Positions 1 through 11,260 of a DNA stretch of 64,000 bases are shown here, one piece after another. The stretch is from Eutrigla gurnardus. Its lineage: Eukaryota > Chordata > Actinopteri > Perciformes > Triglidae. The DNA lies in assembly GCA_963514095.1 (NCBI GenBank), contig OY741268.1:22297924-22361923 (forward strand), given 5' to 3'. Position numbers and translations under genes: made by a program. Numbering within the stretch: the first letter of the stretch is position 1; every line of letters begins with the position of its first letter. The notes below the pieces were generated by a model. That model was not told the origin of the DNA. It saw only the letters and a program-made list of their open reading frames with translations, and did no database searches.

Positions 1-990
1 CGGAGAAGAAGCTCCATCGCTGGCTTGAACTCGAATCTCAAAGGCATTATTCTCTTCAAAGTTTATATTCTTTGTGTTTGTTACAGTCCCAGTATTTTCA
101 TCTATAGCAAACAGATTAGTTTGTTTCCCCTGGTCTATTTCAATAAGAGAATATGATATTTTCCCATTTTCACCTGCATCTAAATCGGTAGCATTCAGGG
201 TTACTATCGATGTTCCAATCTTGACGTTCTCATACACACTGGCTTTATACAGTGTTTGGCTGAATACAGGCGAATTATCATTAATATCCAACACATTGAC
301 TATTATAGTCATACTACCTGATTTAGCAGGAGTTCCTCCATCAATGGCAGTCAGTATGAGTTGGATCACAGATTGTTTTTCTCTGTCTACAACTTTCTGA
401 AGCACTAACTCGACAGTTACACTCCCTCCTCTATGTGTAGCAAGAGAGAAGTGTTCATTCTGGCTAAGCTTGTAGGTATTTACAGTATTTTTGCCAACGT
501 CTGCATCGTGAGCTCGTTTCAACAGAAATTTAGCCCCTGCTGCTGTACTCTCTGTTATGTTAATTACCTGTGACGTCTTGAGAAATGAAGGAGAATTGTC
601 ATTTATATCTAAGATCATGATTTCAATCCGGTACAGTTTTAAAGGGCTGTTAATTACTGCTTCTACACTAAGAGAACATGTTGTTTCATCGCCGCAGAGT
701 TCCTCTCGATCTATTCTCTCGTTAACGTACAGAACACCAGTCTTTAGGTTTACGTCGAAATATTTCCTCTTTGATCCAGCGACGATCTGAAACATGCGCG
801 ACTCCAAATCATTGACATTGATGTTCAGATCCTTAGCGATATTTCCGATAACAGTCCCCAGATTTACCTCCTCGGGCACGGAATAAGAAAGCTGCCCAGA
901 CACCGCATCCCAGTTACAATCCAGCAGCAAGACCAACAGATATATCCACACAGAGCCCGTTCTCCTCGGTAAATGCATAATTCCATACAT
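1..990 (-). CDS. A1: clustered protocadherin variable exon (alpha-type), partial
   Basis: This is the 5' part of a protocadherin variable exon; the frame is open to the left window edge and ends inside EC3 (last codon at 1-3). Start codons occur in frame at 990 and 978. I prefer 978 (MHLPRR) because it matches the start of exons A2 and A3, giving 326 visible residues. Visible are a hydrophobic signal peptide (about 1-28), EC1 with the CX5C loop (CGDETTC) and the IDREELC calcium motif, EC2 with VDREK, and the start of EC3. DxNDNSP linkers separate the repeats. The protein would be a neuronal surface receptor for homophilic recognition. EC1-EC3 are very similar to A2, so the two are probably recent tandem duplicates. 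A CSE-like promoter lies about 205 bp upstream. The 3' end and donor are outside the window. Confidence 0.93.
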   Translation of the reverse strand, partial: MYGIMHLPRRTGSVWIYLLVLLLDCNWDAVSGQLSYSVPEEVNLGTVIGNIAKDLNINVNDLESRMFQIVAGSKRKYFDVNLKTGVLYVNERIDREELCGDETTCSLSVEAVINSPLKLYRIEIMILDINDNSPSFLKTSQVINITESTAAGAKFLLKRAHDADVGKNTVNTYKLSQNEHFSLATHRGGSVTVELVLQKVVDREKQSVIQLILTAIDGGTPAKSGSMTIIVNVLDINDNSPVFSQTLYKASVYENVKIGTSIVTLNATDLDAGENGKISYSLIEIDQGKQTNLFAIDENTGTVTNTKNINFEENNAFEIRVQASDGASSP

Positions 991-1100
991 CGAGAAGGAA
1001 GATGTGTGCAAATCTCGACCATACGTTACAAAAACCACGGGATTGAGATCAAGGAAGCATTTCCACGACCAAACGAGACAACCGTTCTTTTGTCGCCCGA

Positions 1101-1207
1101 CCTCTCTTTATAACAAAGCAAAGACGCATCATCCGCTGAATCTGGGAGGAGCCGAACGCCAACAGAGGCAGTCCAAATGTGATGGTCTACGGTGTCCCCG
1201 TGTGGGC
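1101..1207 (-). promoter_or_regulatory. Promoter module of exon A1 (CSE/CTCF-like plus TATA-like box)
   Basis: The conserved element is at 1184-1207; on the minus strand it reads CCCACACGGGGACACCGTAG and aligns with the equivalent elements of A2-A5. A TATAAAG on the minus strand is at 1106-1112, about 125 bp from the ATG. Between them lies the CTGGGAGGAG block (plus strand, about 1141-1151) shared with A2-A4. The position about 205 bp upstream of the start matches the known mammalian clustered-Pcdh CSE, which binds CTCF. The function here is inferred. Confidence 0.7.
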
Positions 1208-1648
1208 ATTTGTCATAACTACATGCTAAATAAAAAATGGAAATATTGTTAAACATTCACAATTCTCCTCTAGCATTAAGCGATTTAAAATGCCATGGTC
1301 AAAAATTAATCAAGATGGTTTATCCCAGTGATCACTAAAATCCAACTTGTGTAATCTAATTATTGCTAAGAATATGTCTTCTCTTTGAAACCAATTGAAA
1401 ATAAAGGTACAACAAAAGACTATAAACACAGTGGCATTGAGTTATTTGGTGTGGTGAATAAAGAAAGTCCCTCTCCCTCCTTTTTTTTAAAAAAGAGCAA
1501 AGTGACTGCGATGGTTACATTGATTTACATGGAGATAAACTATGACGTGTTGTTGAAAGGTTAATACATTTGTTAGCATGTATTAATACACACTCTGCGC
1601 TGTCGTACAGTTTCCATTGCATTCTGTACAAGCATCAACAAAGTCGCG

Positions 1649-1669
1649 TTCAGCACCACGGAGAGCGAC
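1649..1669 (+). promoter_or_regulatory. NRSE/RE1 (REST binding site) downstream of exon A2
   Basis: The plus strand reads TTCAGCACCACGGAGAGCGA. This matches the RE1 consensus (TTCAGCACCACGGACAGCGC) at 19 of 21 positions over the full 21 bp. It lies about 240 bp past the A2 donor and about 660 bp before the A1 ATG. REST represses neuronal genes in non-neuronal cells, and NRSEs are known in mammalian and fugu protocadherin clusters. Confidence 0.85.
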
Positions 1670-1908
1670 TCACATCAGAATGCGATTTAACAGACAGAGA
1701 TGAATGTGAAACAATCACCAAAGTCACAGCAGGCTACAGTCTTCGATATCGATCTATACAAACCCAATACGTGTGATGACGTCACCTTAATATTGACGCT
1801 GTCTTGACTGGCGCATATCTTTACGTAATTGCACCATATTGTTAACAATATTATCTTTGCCTGTAGAAAATATGAAGAAATGAGTACGTAATGTATGTAA
1901 TCTCTTAC

Positions 1909-4287
1909 CTTGTCTTGGTTGGGTAAAGTCTGAGTTCTGGTAAACGTGTCTCCTCCGTTAATACTGATCAGCTCCGCATCTACAGGCGGAAACGGTGCGG
2001 GGAAAACCACTACGTCACTCTTCAGTGTGTCTGAGCTGAAACACACGTCATACTGCTGAGTAGATTTGGAGTAAGACCAGCTCCCGTCAGGGTGGGTGGT
2101 GATCATGGGGGCGCTGTACCTGCTGAAACTACCGTCTGTCCTGTGGCATTTGACAGCTATTAAACTGACGAGGCTCAGCAGGAAGATCACCGACACCGAC
2201 ACAATGGCGATCAGCAGATACAGGTTTAAATCAGAGAAGCTCTCCTCCTTTATGGGCACATGTCTGAACTGAGTCTGGATGTCAGCTGTGCTTTCAACCA
2301 CCACCACGTCAATAGACACGGTAGCTGACAGGGAGGGTTCTCCGTTATCAGAGACCAACACCACCAAGGGGTGAGTTTTCAGGTCATTGTCACTCATTCT
2401 CCTCTTAGTCCTGATTTCTCCGGTGCTGGTTCCGATCCGGAAGAGGTTGTTTCCTTTGGGCTCAGAGAGGTGATAAGAAAGCAGCGCGTTGTATCCAGAG
2501 TCTGCGTCTACAGCCCTGATCTTTGCCACAAAGTATCCCGCTTCAGCAGAATATGGGATGTTCTCACTGTTAACGGAGCCGTGTTCAGAATAGGGCGCGA
2601 GAATCGTGGGACTGTTGTCATTCTCATCGAGGACTAAAACGTTCACAGTCACGTTGCTGCTGAGAGGAGGAACACCAGAGTCTGTGGCCTGAACTTTAAA
2701 CTGGAACGTTTTTAACTCCTCGTAGTTAAAAGACTGCAGGCTGACTATATCTCCAGTCTCTGAGTTGATGTTCACCATTGTCGAGAGCGGCAATGAATTA
2801 GTTTTACTTTGTAAGAAAGAATAGCTCACCTGACCATTTTGATCGATGTCAGCATCAACTGCTGAAACTGTTTTTAGAACTGCTCCTACTGGACTGTTTT
2901 CTTTCACATAGACATTGATGATGTTTTCTGTAAACTGGGGTTTATTATCATTTACATCTGATACGTGCACATGAATAATGCTCGTGCTAGAGAGAGGTGG
3001 ACTGCCCTCATCAGTGGCGGTGATGCTAATATTATATTGCGATGCGCTCTCTCTGTCAAGAGGACCGTCCACAACCAGGGAATAGTAATTCTTATAATTT
3101 AACTCTAATTTAAAGGGAACACTATTCGAAAGTTCACAGTTCACGATGCCATTTTTACCTCCGTCTTTATCAAACACTGAAATCAGTGCAACGGCGGTGC
3201 CAACAGACGCATCCTCCTTCACAGTGTTTAACAGAGATGTAACTGAAATTTCAGGGGCATTGTCATTAACATCTAAAACTTCAATCAATAATTTAGCATG
3301 TGAGGTGAGAGGCGAAGAAGCTCCATCAATTGCCTGTACTTGAATCTCAAAAGCATTATTCTGTTCAAAGTCGATATTCTTTTTATTTGTTACAGTCCCA
3401 GTTTTTTCGTCTATAGCAAACAGATCAGTTTGTTTTCCTCGACCTACTTTACTGAATGAATATAACACTTGTCCGTTTTGACCTGCATCTAAATCGGTCG
3501 CATTTAATGTAATCACCGATGTTCCGATCTTAGCGTTCTCATACACACTGGCTTTGTATAGAGTTTGACTGAATACAGGCGAATTATCATTACTGTCCAA
3601 GACATTGACGATTATATTCATACTGCCTGATTTAGCAGGAGTTCCTCCGTCAACGGCAGTCAGCGTGAGTCGAATCACAGATTGTTTTTCTCGGTCTAAA
3701 ACCTTCTGAAGCTGTAACTCTGGAGATATACTTTCTCCTTTATGTACAGCGAGAGAGAAGTGTTCATTTTGGCTTAGCTTGTAGCTATTTACTGTATTTT
3801 TACCGACGTCTGCATCGTCAGCAGAATGCAGAGGAAATTTAGCCCCTGCTGCCGTACTCTCGGTAATGTCGATTACCTGTGACGTGCTGAGAAATGACGG
3901 GGAATTATCGTTCACGTCTAGAATGATGATTTCAATCCGGTACAGTTTTAAAGGGTTATTGATTACTGCTTCTACTATAAGAGAGCATTTGGATTCATCG
4001 CTGCAGAGTTCCTCTCGATCTATTCTCTCATTAACGTACAGGACACCAGTCTTCAGGTTTACCTCGAAATATTTCCTCTTTGATCCAGTAACGATCTGAA
4101 ACATGCGCGACTCCAAATCTTGGACGTTGATGTTGAGATCTTTGGCGATATTTCCGACAACACTCCCCAGATTGACCTCTTCTGAGACGGAGTAAGAGAG
4201 CTGCCCGGCAACCGCTTCCCAATAAAAACCAAGCAGCGGGACCAAAAGATATATCCACACAGAGATCGTTCTGCTCGGCAAATTCAT
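1909..4287 (-). CDS. A2: clustered protocadherin variable exon (alpha-type), complete
   Basis: Single-exon ectodomain of a clustered protocadherin, 793 codons from the ATG at 4287 to a phase-0 donor (AAG|GTAAGAG, exon end 1909). Signal peptide about 1-28; EC1 29-131 (CSDESKC loop), EC2 132-239, EC3 240-345, EC4 346-451, EC5 452-560, EC6 561-675. The membrane helix is about 689-712 and the variable tail 713-793 contains GSWSYSKSTQQYDVC. Calcium motifs DRE, DAD and DxNDNxP are present. VPFKLELNYKNYYSLV in EC4 and GSWSYS in the tail resemble mammalian Pcdh-alpha. The frame continues past the donor to 1687, but this tail looks like intron read-through. The exon should splice to constant exons left of the window. 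Databases may call such exons 'protocadherin alpha-8-like' or similar. Confidence 0.95.
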
Positions 4288-4444
4288 AATTCCGTTACAT
4301 CGACAAAAGACAGACAGATACTGAGAATAACGTATCTCAAGTCAAGAAACTGCTCAGAATAAGGAGATATGCCTAAATTACTTTTGCGCATATTTCCTCT
4401 CCAACAATATGCTCGTCGAATCGTTCTCTGTAGCTCTCGGAGTC

Positions 4445-4551
4445 TCTTTGTTTCTGTCGCTTGAGAAACACCACCCTCTAAATCTGGGAGGAGCCCCGAG
4501 CCACCAGAGAGGATGTTCACATGTGCTGGTCTACAATGTCCCCACGTGGAA
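4445..4551 (-). promoter_or_regulatory. Promoter module of exon A2 (CSE/CTCF-like)
   Basis: The element at 4528-4551 reads CCACGTGGGGACATTGTAGA on the minus strand, about 245 bp upstream of the ATG, and is the cleanest group A copy. The shared CTGGGAGGAG block lies at about 4484-4493. Unlike A1 and A5, no TATA-like hexamer is obvious near 4445. It includes a CACGTG E-box. Confidence 0.7.
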
Positions 4552-5025
4552 ACTTGTAACAACTACACTCAACACTGACACAGTATTCTTAAACTCCCCA
4601 TGAACATGCCAAGCCAATCCATAACTCAAGGAAGAGACAGCATAACTTCCTCTGCCTTATGATACTGATAATTTGGACTGCCATTGTATACATCTGTATG
4701 TGTTTCAACAGTATCGCCTATTGTAGAAACTGATTAAAATAATCACAATTCAGCTGTTGTGGTTACAGAAGAAGGTATTACAAATATTCACATTCTAGGA
4801 AGATGGTTTAGTTCAGTCAACAACAACAACAAATAACTCTAAGCTAGCCAAACCCGAAACACTTAAAAGAAAAATAAACTGAAAATGAATCATTAAATCA
4901 AACTAAGGTCAAATACTTTTTAGTCGAAGTAGCCTTGTTAATAAATAATTTAATATATTGTATATTTTAAAGTGAGAGTTGCTAAGGTTATAAATGAATA
5001 TGTTGCAAACCAGACCAGAAACGTG

Positions 5026-5046
5026 TTCAGCACCATGGATAGTGGC
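5026..5046 (+). promoter_or_regulatory. NRSE/RE1-like site downstream of exon A3
   Basis: TTCAGCACCATGGATAGTGG followed by C, three differences from the RE1 consensus, all in the right half-site. It lies about 267 bp past the A3 donor and about 740 bp upstream of the A2 ATG, at the same relative position as the sites after A2, A4 and A5. Confidence 0.7.
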
Positions 5047-5312
5047 ACACAGATTAAAAAACAACTCTACAGGAAGTAGTGACTGGGTTCACACCTGAAC
5101 AGGCCCATTTCTATCATCAACATTGTCAGTTAATTTTAATATGTCCATTTGAACTGAAACTTGAAACTGAAGTCTATTTATCACGCTGTAGTGACATACC
5201 TTAACACAAATCTCTTTGAAAATGACTACGTAAAGGGGCATCAATTCCCACGCAATTCTCTACATGAGTGTCTAATAACATGTTTATGTAAGCAACGCAA
5301 TCAAGTTCTTAC

Positions 5313-7697
5313 CTTGTCTTGGTTGGGTAAAGTCTGAGTTCTGGTAAAAGTGTCTCCTCCGTTAATACTGATGAGCTCCCCATCTACAGGCGGAAACGGT
5401 GCGGGGAAAACCACTACGTCACTCTTCAGTGTGTCTGAGCTGAAACACACGTCATACTGCTGAGTAGATTTGGAGTAAGACCAGCTCCCGTCAGGGTGGG
5501 TGGTGATTATGGGGGCGCTGTACCTGCTGAAACTACCGTCTGTCCTGTGGCATTTGACAGCTATTAAACTGACGAGGCTCAGCAGGAAGATCACCGACAC
5601 CGACACAATGGAGATCAGCAGATACAGGTTTAAATCAGAGAAGCTCTCCTCCTTTATGGGCACATGTCTGAACTGAGTCTGGATGTCAGCTGTGCTTTCA
5701 ACCACCACCACGTCAATAGACACGGTAGCTGACAGGGAGGGTTCTCCGTTATCAGAGACCAACACCACCAAGGGGTGAGTTTTCAGGTCATTGTCACTCA
5801 TTCTCCTCTTAGTCCTGATTTCTCCGGTGCTGGTTCCGATCCGGAAGAGGTTGTTTCCTTTGGGCTCAGAGAGGTGATAAGAAAGCAGCGCGTTGTATCC
5901 AGAGTCTGCGTCTACAGCCCTGATCTTTGCCACAAAGTATCCCGCTTCAGCAGAATATGGGATGTTCTCACTGTTAACGGAGCCGTGTTCAGAATAGGGC
6001 GCGAGAATCGTGGGACTGTTGTCATTCTCATCGAGGACTAAAACGTTCACAGTCACGTTGCTGCTGAGAGGAGGAACACCAGAGTCTGTGGCCTGAACTT
6101 TAAACTGGAACGTCTTAAACTCCTCGTAGTTAAAAGACTGCAGACTGACTATATCTCCAGTCTCTGAGTTTATATTCAGCATTGTTGACAGCGGGACTGA
6201 GTTAGTTTTGCTTTGTAAAAATGAATACCTCACATGGCCATTCTCATTTATATCGGCATCAATTGCAGTCATCGTTTTAATAACTGTACCTGCTGGGCGG
6301 TTTTCTTTAACATAAACGTCAACCAGCGGCTCCGAGAAGCGCGGCGGATTGTCATTGACATCAGAAACCTGAACTGTCACTATCTTGGTGCTGGAGAGAG
6401 GTGGGCTCCCTTCGTCACTTGCTACGATTGTGACGTCGTACTCTGCCCGAGTCTCTCTATCAAGTGGACCATCAACCACTAACGAATAATAATTTTTATA
6501 ATTAGTGTCCAGTTTAAAGGGGGCGTCATTCGCAATTACAGCGTTCACTTTACCGTTTTTTCCACCATCTTTATCAAGCACAGAAATTAACGCTATGGCA
6601 GTACCTACTTTGGCATCCTCCTTCACTGTGTTTAGCAGTGACGTCACTGTGATCTCAGGAGCGTTATCATTGAGGTCCACCACTTCTACAAGCACCTTAC
6701 AATGAGCAGACATTGGAGGTTGGCCTTTGTCACTGGCCTGGGCGTGAATCTCAAATGCTGGATTCTCTTCGTAGTCGATCTTACCTTTAATTAAAATTGC
6801 TCCCGTTATAGAATCAATTTGAAATAGATCTAAAACATGATCCTGGCCTTTTCTTCTTAAAGAGTATTCTATTTCACCATTTAAACCTTCATCCTCATCA
6901 GTTGCATTAAGACTGATCACCTTAGACCCTGTTGGCAAGTTTTCAGGAATCTTAATTTTGTATAAAGATTGACTGAAAACTGGAGGATTGTCGTTATTAT
7001 CCAAAACGGTGATTATGATCTGTGACGTTCCTGTCCTCGGTGGATTCCCTCCGTCTTCTGCAGTCAGTGTGAGTGTTATTACAGAGTCATGTTCTCGGTC
7101 TAAAGATTTCTGCAGCACTAACTCGGCAGACACGCTATCTCCCCCTTTGTGGATCTCTAATGAAAAGTAATCATTTTTACTGAGCTTGTACGTATTAACG
7201 CCGTTCTTTCCGACATCCAAGTCCGACGCCTCTATCAGTCCGAATTTCACTCCTGGTGAAGTACTTTCGGCAATGCTAAGTGACTGCAATTGCTCAGAGA
7301 AAACGGGAGCGTTGTCATTCGTATCTATAATAGTTATCTCTAAACGGTAAAGCTTCAGTGGGTCATTGATCACGGCTTCTACATTGACAGTGCATGTTGT
7401 AGCCTTCGCACAAAGCTCCTCCCGGTCTATTCTTTCATTGACGTAAAGAACACCAGTTTTCACATTAACATCAAAATATTTTCTCTTCGATCCAGCAACA
7501 ATCTGAAACATACGGGACTCTAAATCTTGCACGTTGAGATTTAGATCCTTCGCGATATTTCCAACATAAGTCCTCGGGTTTACCTCCTCTGAGACGGAAT
7601 ATGAAAGCTGTCCATGCACCGATTCCCAACAACAATTCAGCAGCAAGGCCAGGAGTTGTATCCGAAAAAGGATGGCTCTGCTTGGTAAATGCATCAT
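5313..7697 (-). CDS. A3: clustered protocadherin variable exon (alpha-type), complete
   Basis: Variable exon ending at donor AAG|GTAAGAA (exon end 5313). The open frame reaches an ATG at 7721, but the family-like start is MHLPSR at 7694 (an ATG also at 7697); from 7694 it is 794 codons. The signal peptide ends near SVHG|QLSYS. Six EC repeats follow, with the EC1 loop CAKATTC, DREELC, SLDREHDSV in EC2 and KNYYSLVVDGPLDRE in EC4. Then come the membrane helix and the group A tail with GSWSYS, ending LPNQDK. EC3-EC4 are closely related to A4 (NDAPFKLDTNYKNYYSLV in both), unlike the diverged EC1-EC2, so this part may have been exchanged or recently duplicated. It is a putative alternative homophilic recognition receptor spliced to downstream constant exons. 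Confidence 0.95.
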
Positions 7698-7827
7698 TAC
7701 ATCCAATCCAAAAAAGAACACGAATCCAAAGTCCAGCCACTCCCGTCAAAGAATCATATTAACAGTAAAGCACACATTCCAGTTCCTGGTGCTCGGAAAT
7801 GCTTTCCACCGCTCTCTCTCTCGCCCT

Positions 7828-7942
7828 GCGTCTCTTTGTAACAAAGCCCCGAGAAACATCATCATCCTCTGTTTCTGGGAGGAGTTATCTGCCTGCTTAA
7901 ATTACGTACAGAGTCATGGTCTATAGTGACCCCACGTGGTGA
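7828..7942 (-). promoter_or_regulatory. Promoter module of exon A3 (CSE/CTCF-like)
   Basis: The element at 7918-7942 reads CCACGTGGGGTCACTATAGA on the minus strand, about 230 bp upstream of the preferred ATG. The shared CTGGGAGGAG block is at about 7875-7884. A degenerate TATA-like TTACAAAG (minus strand) lies near 7838, where A1 has TATAAAG. Confidence 0.68.
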
Positions 7943-8047
7943 TGTAAAATAACTGCATTCAACCTTTCATTGCAACAATGGAATGTCTAACCATCTTTAT
8001 AAATGGAGCAATTAATAATTACAAACACAGTTGTAACTATTTGAAAT

Positions 8048-8049
<2 letters not shown>

Positions 8050-8112
<63 letters not shown>
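8050..8112 (+). repeat. (CT)n microsatellite
   Basis: An uninterrupted CT dinucleotide tract of about 60 bp in the spacer between A3 and A4, between the A3 promoter and the degenerate NRSE at 8349. Confidence 0.98.
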
Positions 8113-8113
<1 letters not shown>

Positions 8114-8348
8114 AATTGTAATATTTCCACATTTTTGAATACGAAACATGGATTATGGCAACACAATAAATTGTAAAACTATTTCCCCTAAATATCACGA
8201 CAGGTTTAATCTGTCTGTCTGTTTAGTACCCGTGAATTACTGTCATAAAATCGAAATATATGGGACAGTAAATGACTATTACACATATTTTCCACATTGT
8301 ACTCTCCATTCCCCACACGGGGTTGACACAGCTCACTGTGATGCTCGT

Positions 8349-8369
8349 TTCAGAACCACGGACGGCAAC
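8349..8369 (+). promoter_or_regulatory. Degenerate NRSE/RE1-like site downstream of exon A4
   Basis: TTCAGAACCACGGACGGCAA followed by C, four differences from the RE1 consensus. The position is conserved (about 245 bp past the A4 donor), so it is likely a decayed copy of the site seen after A2, A3 and A5. REST affinity is probably reduced. Confidence 0.55.
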
Positions 8370-8613
8370 TAACACTTTCTATATAGTGTGATAGGTTTAC
8401 CAACGTCAAATACTCTCATTACTTTGGTTCATGCAGCACTGTACATTTAAATACGAAAAAAACAAAACAAATGGCACTTATAAACATATTGTGGGAGGTT
8501 TTCACGAAGTAAATTCACTTCATGTAAGAACAACAAAACATGGAGAAACATTGCTTTCAGGCTTAGCTGTCAGGAATGCTTCAATACATATAGCTTGTTC
8601 ATACTTTTCTTAC

Positions 8614-10995
8614 CTTGTCTTTGTTGGGTAAAGTCTGAGTTCTGGTAAACGTGTCCCCTCCGTTAATACTGATCAACTCAGCATCTACAGGCGGAAACGG
8701 TGCGGGGAAAACCACTACGTCACTCTTCAGCGTGTCTGAGCTGAAACACACGTCATACTGCTGAGTAGATTTGGAGTAAGACCAGCTCCCGTCAGGGTGG
8801 GTGGTGATCATGGGGGCGCTGTACCTGCTGAAACTACCGTCTGTCCTGTGGCATTTGACAGCTATTAAACTGACGAGGCTCAGCAGGAAGATCACCGACA
8901 CCGACACAATGGAGATCAGCAGATAGAGGTTTAAATCAGAGAAGCTCTCCTCCTTTATGGGCACATGTCTGAACGGAGTCTGGATGTCAGCTGTGCTTTC
9001 AACCACCACCACGTCAATAGACACGGTAGCTGACAGGGAGGGTTCTCCGTTATCAGAGACCAACACCACCAAGGGGTGAGTTTTCAGGTCATTGTCACTC
9101 ATTCTCCTCTTAGTCCTGATTTCTCCGGTGCTGGTTCCGATCCGGAAGAGGTTGTTTCCTTTGGGCTCAGAGAGGTGATAAGAAAGCAGCGCGTTGTATC
9201 CAGAGTCTGCGTCTACAGCCCTGATCTTTGCCACAAAGTATCCGGCTTCAGCAGAATATGGGATGTTCTCACTGTTAACGGAGCCGTGTTCAGAATAGGG
9301 CGCGAGAATCGTGGGACTGTTGTCATTCTCATCGAGGACTAAAACGTTCACAGTCACGTTGCTGCTGAGAGGAGGAACACCAGAGTCTGTGGCCTGAACT
9401 TTAAACTGGAACGCCTTTAACTCCTCGTAGTTAAAAGACTGCAGGCTGACTATATCTCCAGTCTCCGAGTTTATATTCAGCATTTTGGAAAGCGGAACTG
9501 AGTTACGGTCACTTTGTAAAAAACAATAGCTCACCTGGCCATTTTGACTGCTATCGGCATCAACTGCAGTCACTTTTTTAATAACCACACCTGTTGGGCT
9601 GTTCTCTTTCACGTAAATATTAACCAGCGGCTCCGAGAAGCGAGGTGGATTATCATTAACATCAGAAACAAAAACGGTCAATATGTTGGTGCTGGAGAGA
9701 GGTGGGTTCCCTTTATCGGTTGCTACGATAACGACATTGTACTCGGTCATTGTTTCTCTATCAAGTGGACCATCAACCACTAACGAATAATAGTTTTTGT
9801 AATTCGTGTCCAATTTAAAAGGGGCGTCATTTGCAATCACAGCTTCGACTTCGCCGTTTTTCCCAACATCTTTGTCCAACACAGAGACAAGTGCTATAGC
9901 AGTACCTACTTCTGCGTCCTCCTTCACTGCGTTTATTAGTGACGTCAGCGTGATCTCAGGCGCGTTGTCATTTAGGTCCAGCACTTCTACCAGCACCTTA
10001 CAGTCAGCAGACATCGGTGGTTGGCCTTTGTCACTGGCCTGTGCGTGAATCTCAAATACGGGGTGTTCTTCGTAGTCGATTTTACTTCTCACTAAAATTG
10101 CACCCGTTTTAGGATCAATTTGAAAAAATTCTAAAATGTGGTCCTGCCCTTTGCTTCGCAATGAATATTCTATATCAGCATTTAATCCCTCATCTGCGTC
10201 CGTTGCATTCAGAACTATAACTGTTTTACCTACTGGTAAATTCTCAGAAATCTGTGCCTTGTACAAAGAGCTGCTGAAAACCGGAGCGTTGTCGTTAATG
10301 TCTAAAACATTGATAGTGATTTGACACGTTCCTGATTTGGGTGGGTTTCCACCGTCGACTGCAGTTACTGTAAGCGTCACAGCACGTTGCTTCTCTCGGT
10401 CTAAAGCGTTCTTAAGCACAAGCTGCGCAGACACACTGTCTCCCCCTTTGTGGACCTCTAACGAAAAATAATCATTTGCACTCAGCTTGTACGTACTAAC
10501 GCTATTCGTACCGACATCGAGATCTGATGCCCCTATGAATCCAAATGTCCCTCCTGGCACAGTACTTTCAGCAATGTTGAGAGTTTGAAAATTCTCAGGG
10601 AAATATGGCGCATTATCATTTATATCGACTACGTTTACCTCCAAACGGTAGAGCTTCAGTGGGTTGTTGATGACGGCTTCTACATTGACCGTGCATTTCG
10701 TCGCTTTCGAACAAAGCTCCTCGCGGTCGATTCTTTCAGTAACATGAAGAACACCAGTTTTCAGATTTACATCGAAATATTTTCTTTTCGGTCCGCTAAC
10801 AATCTGAAACATACGCGCCTCCAAGTCGTTGACATTGATGTTTAGATCTTTAGCGATATTTCCCACAGAAGTCCCCGGGTTTACCTCCTCTGATACAGAG
10901 TAAGTGAGCTGCCCACATACCGCTTCCCAGCAACAATCCAAAAGAACAACGGCTATGTAAATCCAAAAAGGGCTCCGTATCCTCCGCGTCGACAT
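8614..10995 (-). CDS. A4: clustered protocadherin variable exon (alpha-type), complete
   Basis: Variable exon of 794 codons from MSTRR at 10995 to donor AAG|GTAAGAA (exon end 8614). An in-frame ATG at 11007 would add four residues, but 10995 aligns with the start of A2. The signal peptide ends near AVCG|QLTYS. Six EC repeats follow with CSKATKC in EC1, DREELC, ALDREKQ in EC2, IDYEEH in EC3, GPLDRETM in EC4 and NYEEL in EC5. The group A membrane helix and tail follow, ending LPNKDK. One tail-proximal difference (TPFRHVP, elsewhere TQFRHVP) shows that homogenisation of the 3' half is not complete. EC4 has DKDVGKNG where its siblings have DKDGG. Function as for the other group A exons: a cell-surface homophilic adhesion and recognition ectodomain. 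Confidence 0.95.
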
Positions 10996-11144
10996 ATTTT
11001 GATCCAACGAGAACAGAGCAGATGTATTCCAGTCTCCAAACCCCGTCTAATAATTCAGAATGAAAGCTAAGTGCCACTATTCAGTTTCATTGCTTTCTAA
11101 AGGGATGCCGACAAAACTGATGGCTACAAAATCCATTCTTGCAC

Positions 11145-11260
11145 TGCGCCGCTTTGCAACAAAGACCAGAGACACACAATCATCCTCTGAATCTGGGAGG
11201 AGCCTGAAGACCAGGATGAACATTAAAATCTGACGGTCTACAATGTCACCTGGTGGCCGT
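11145..11260 (-). promoter_or_regulatory. Promoter module of exon A4 (CSE with strong CTCF-like core)
   Basis: On the minus strand 11235-11260 reads GGCCACCAGGTGACATTGTA, which aligns both with the other group A elements and with the CTCF core CCACCAGGGGGC. It lies about 245 bp upstream of the ATG. The shared CTGGGAGGAG block is at about 11192-11201. The motif direction is the same as transcription. Confidence 0.72.

Noticed and set aside
1687..1908. Coding extension of A2 past its donor, and similar tails after other exons
   Set aside because: The conserved GTAAG donor and the known gene structure make these intronic read-through. The tails are unrelated to each other.
10600..10930. RGD integrin motif in EC1, typical of many mammalian Pcdh-alpha proteins
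   Set aside because: Looked for in all exons. Group A EC1 has SKRKYF at the corresponding place and group B has only RGE-type sequences in EC2; no RGD found.
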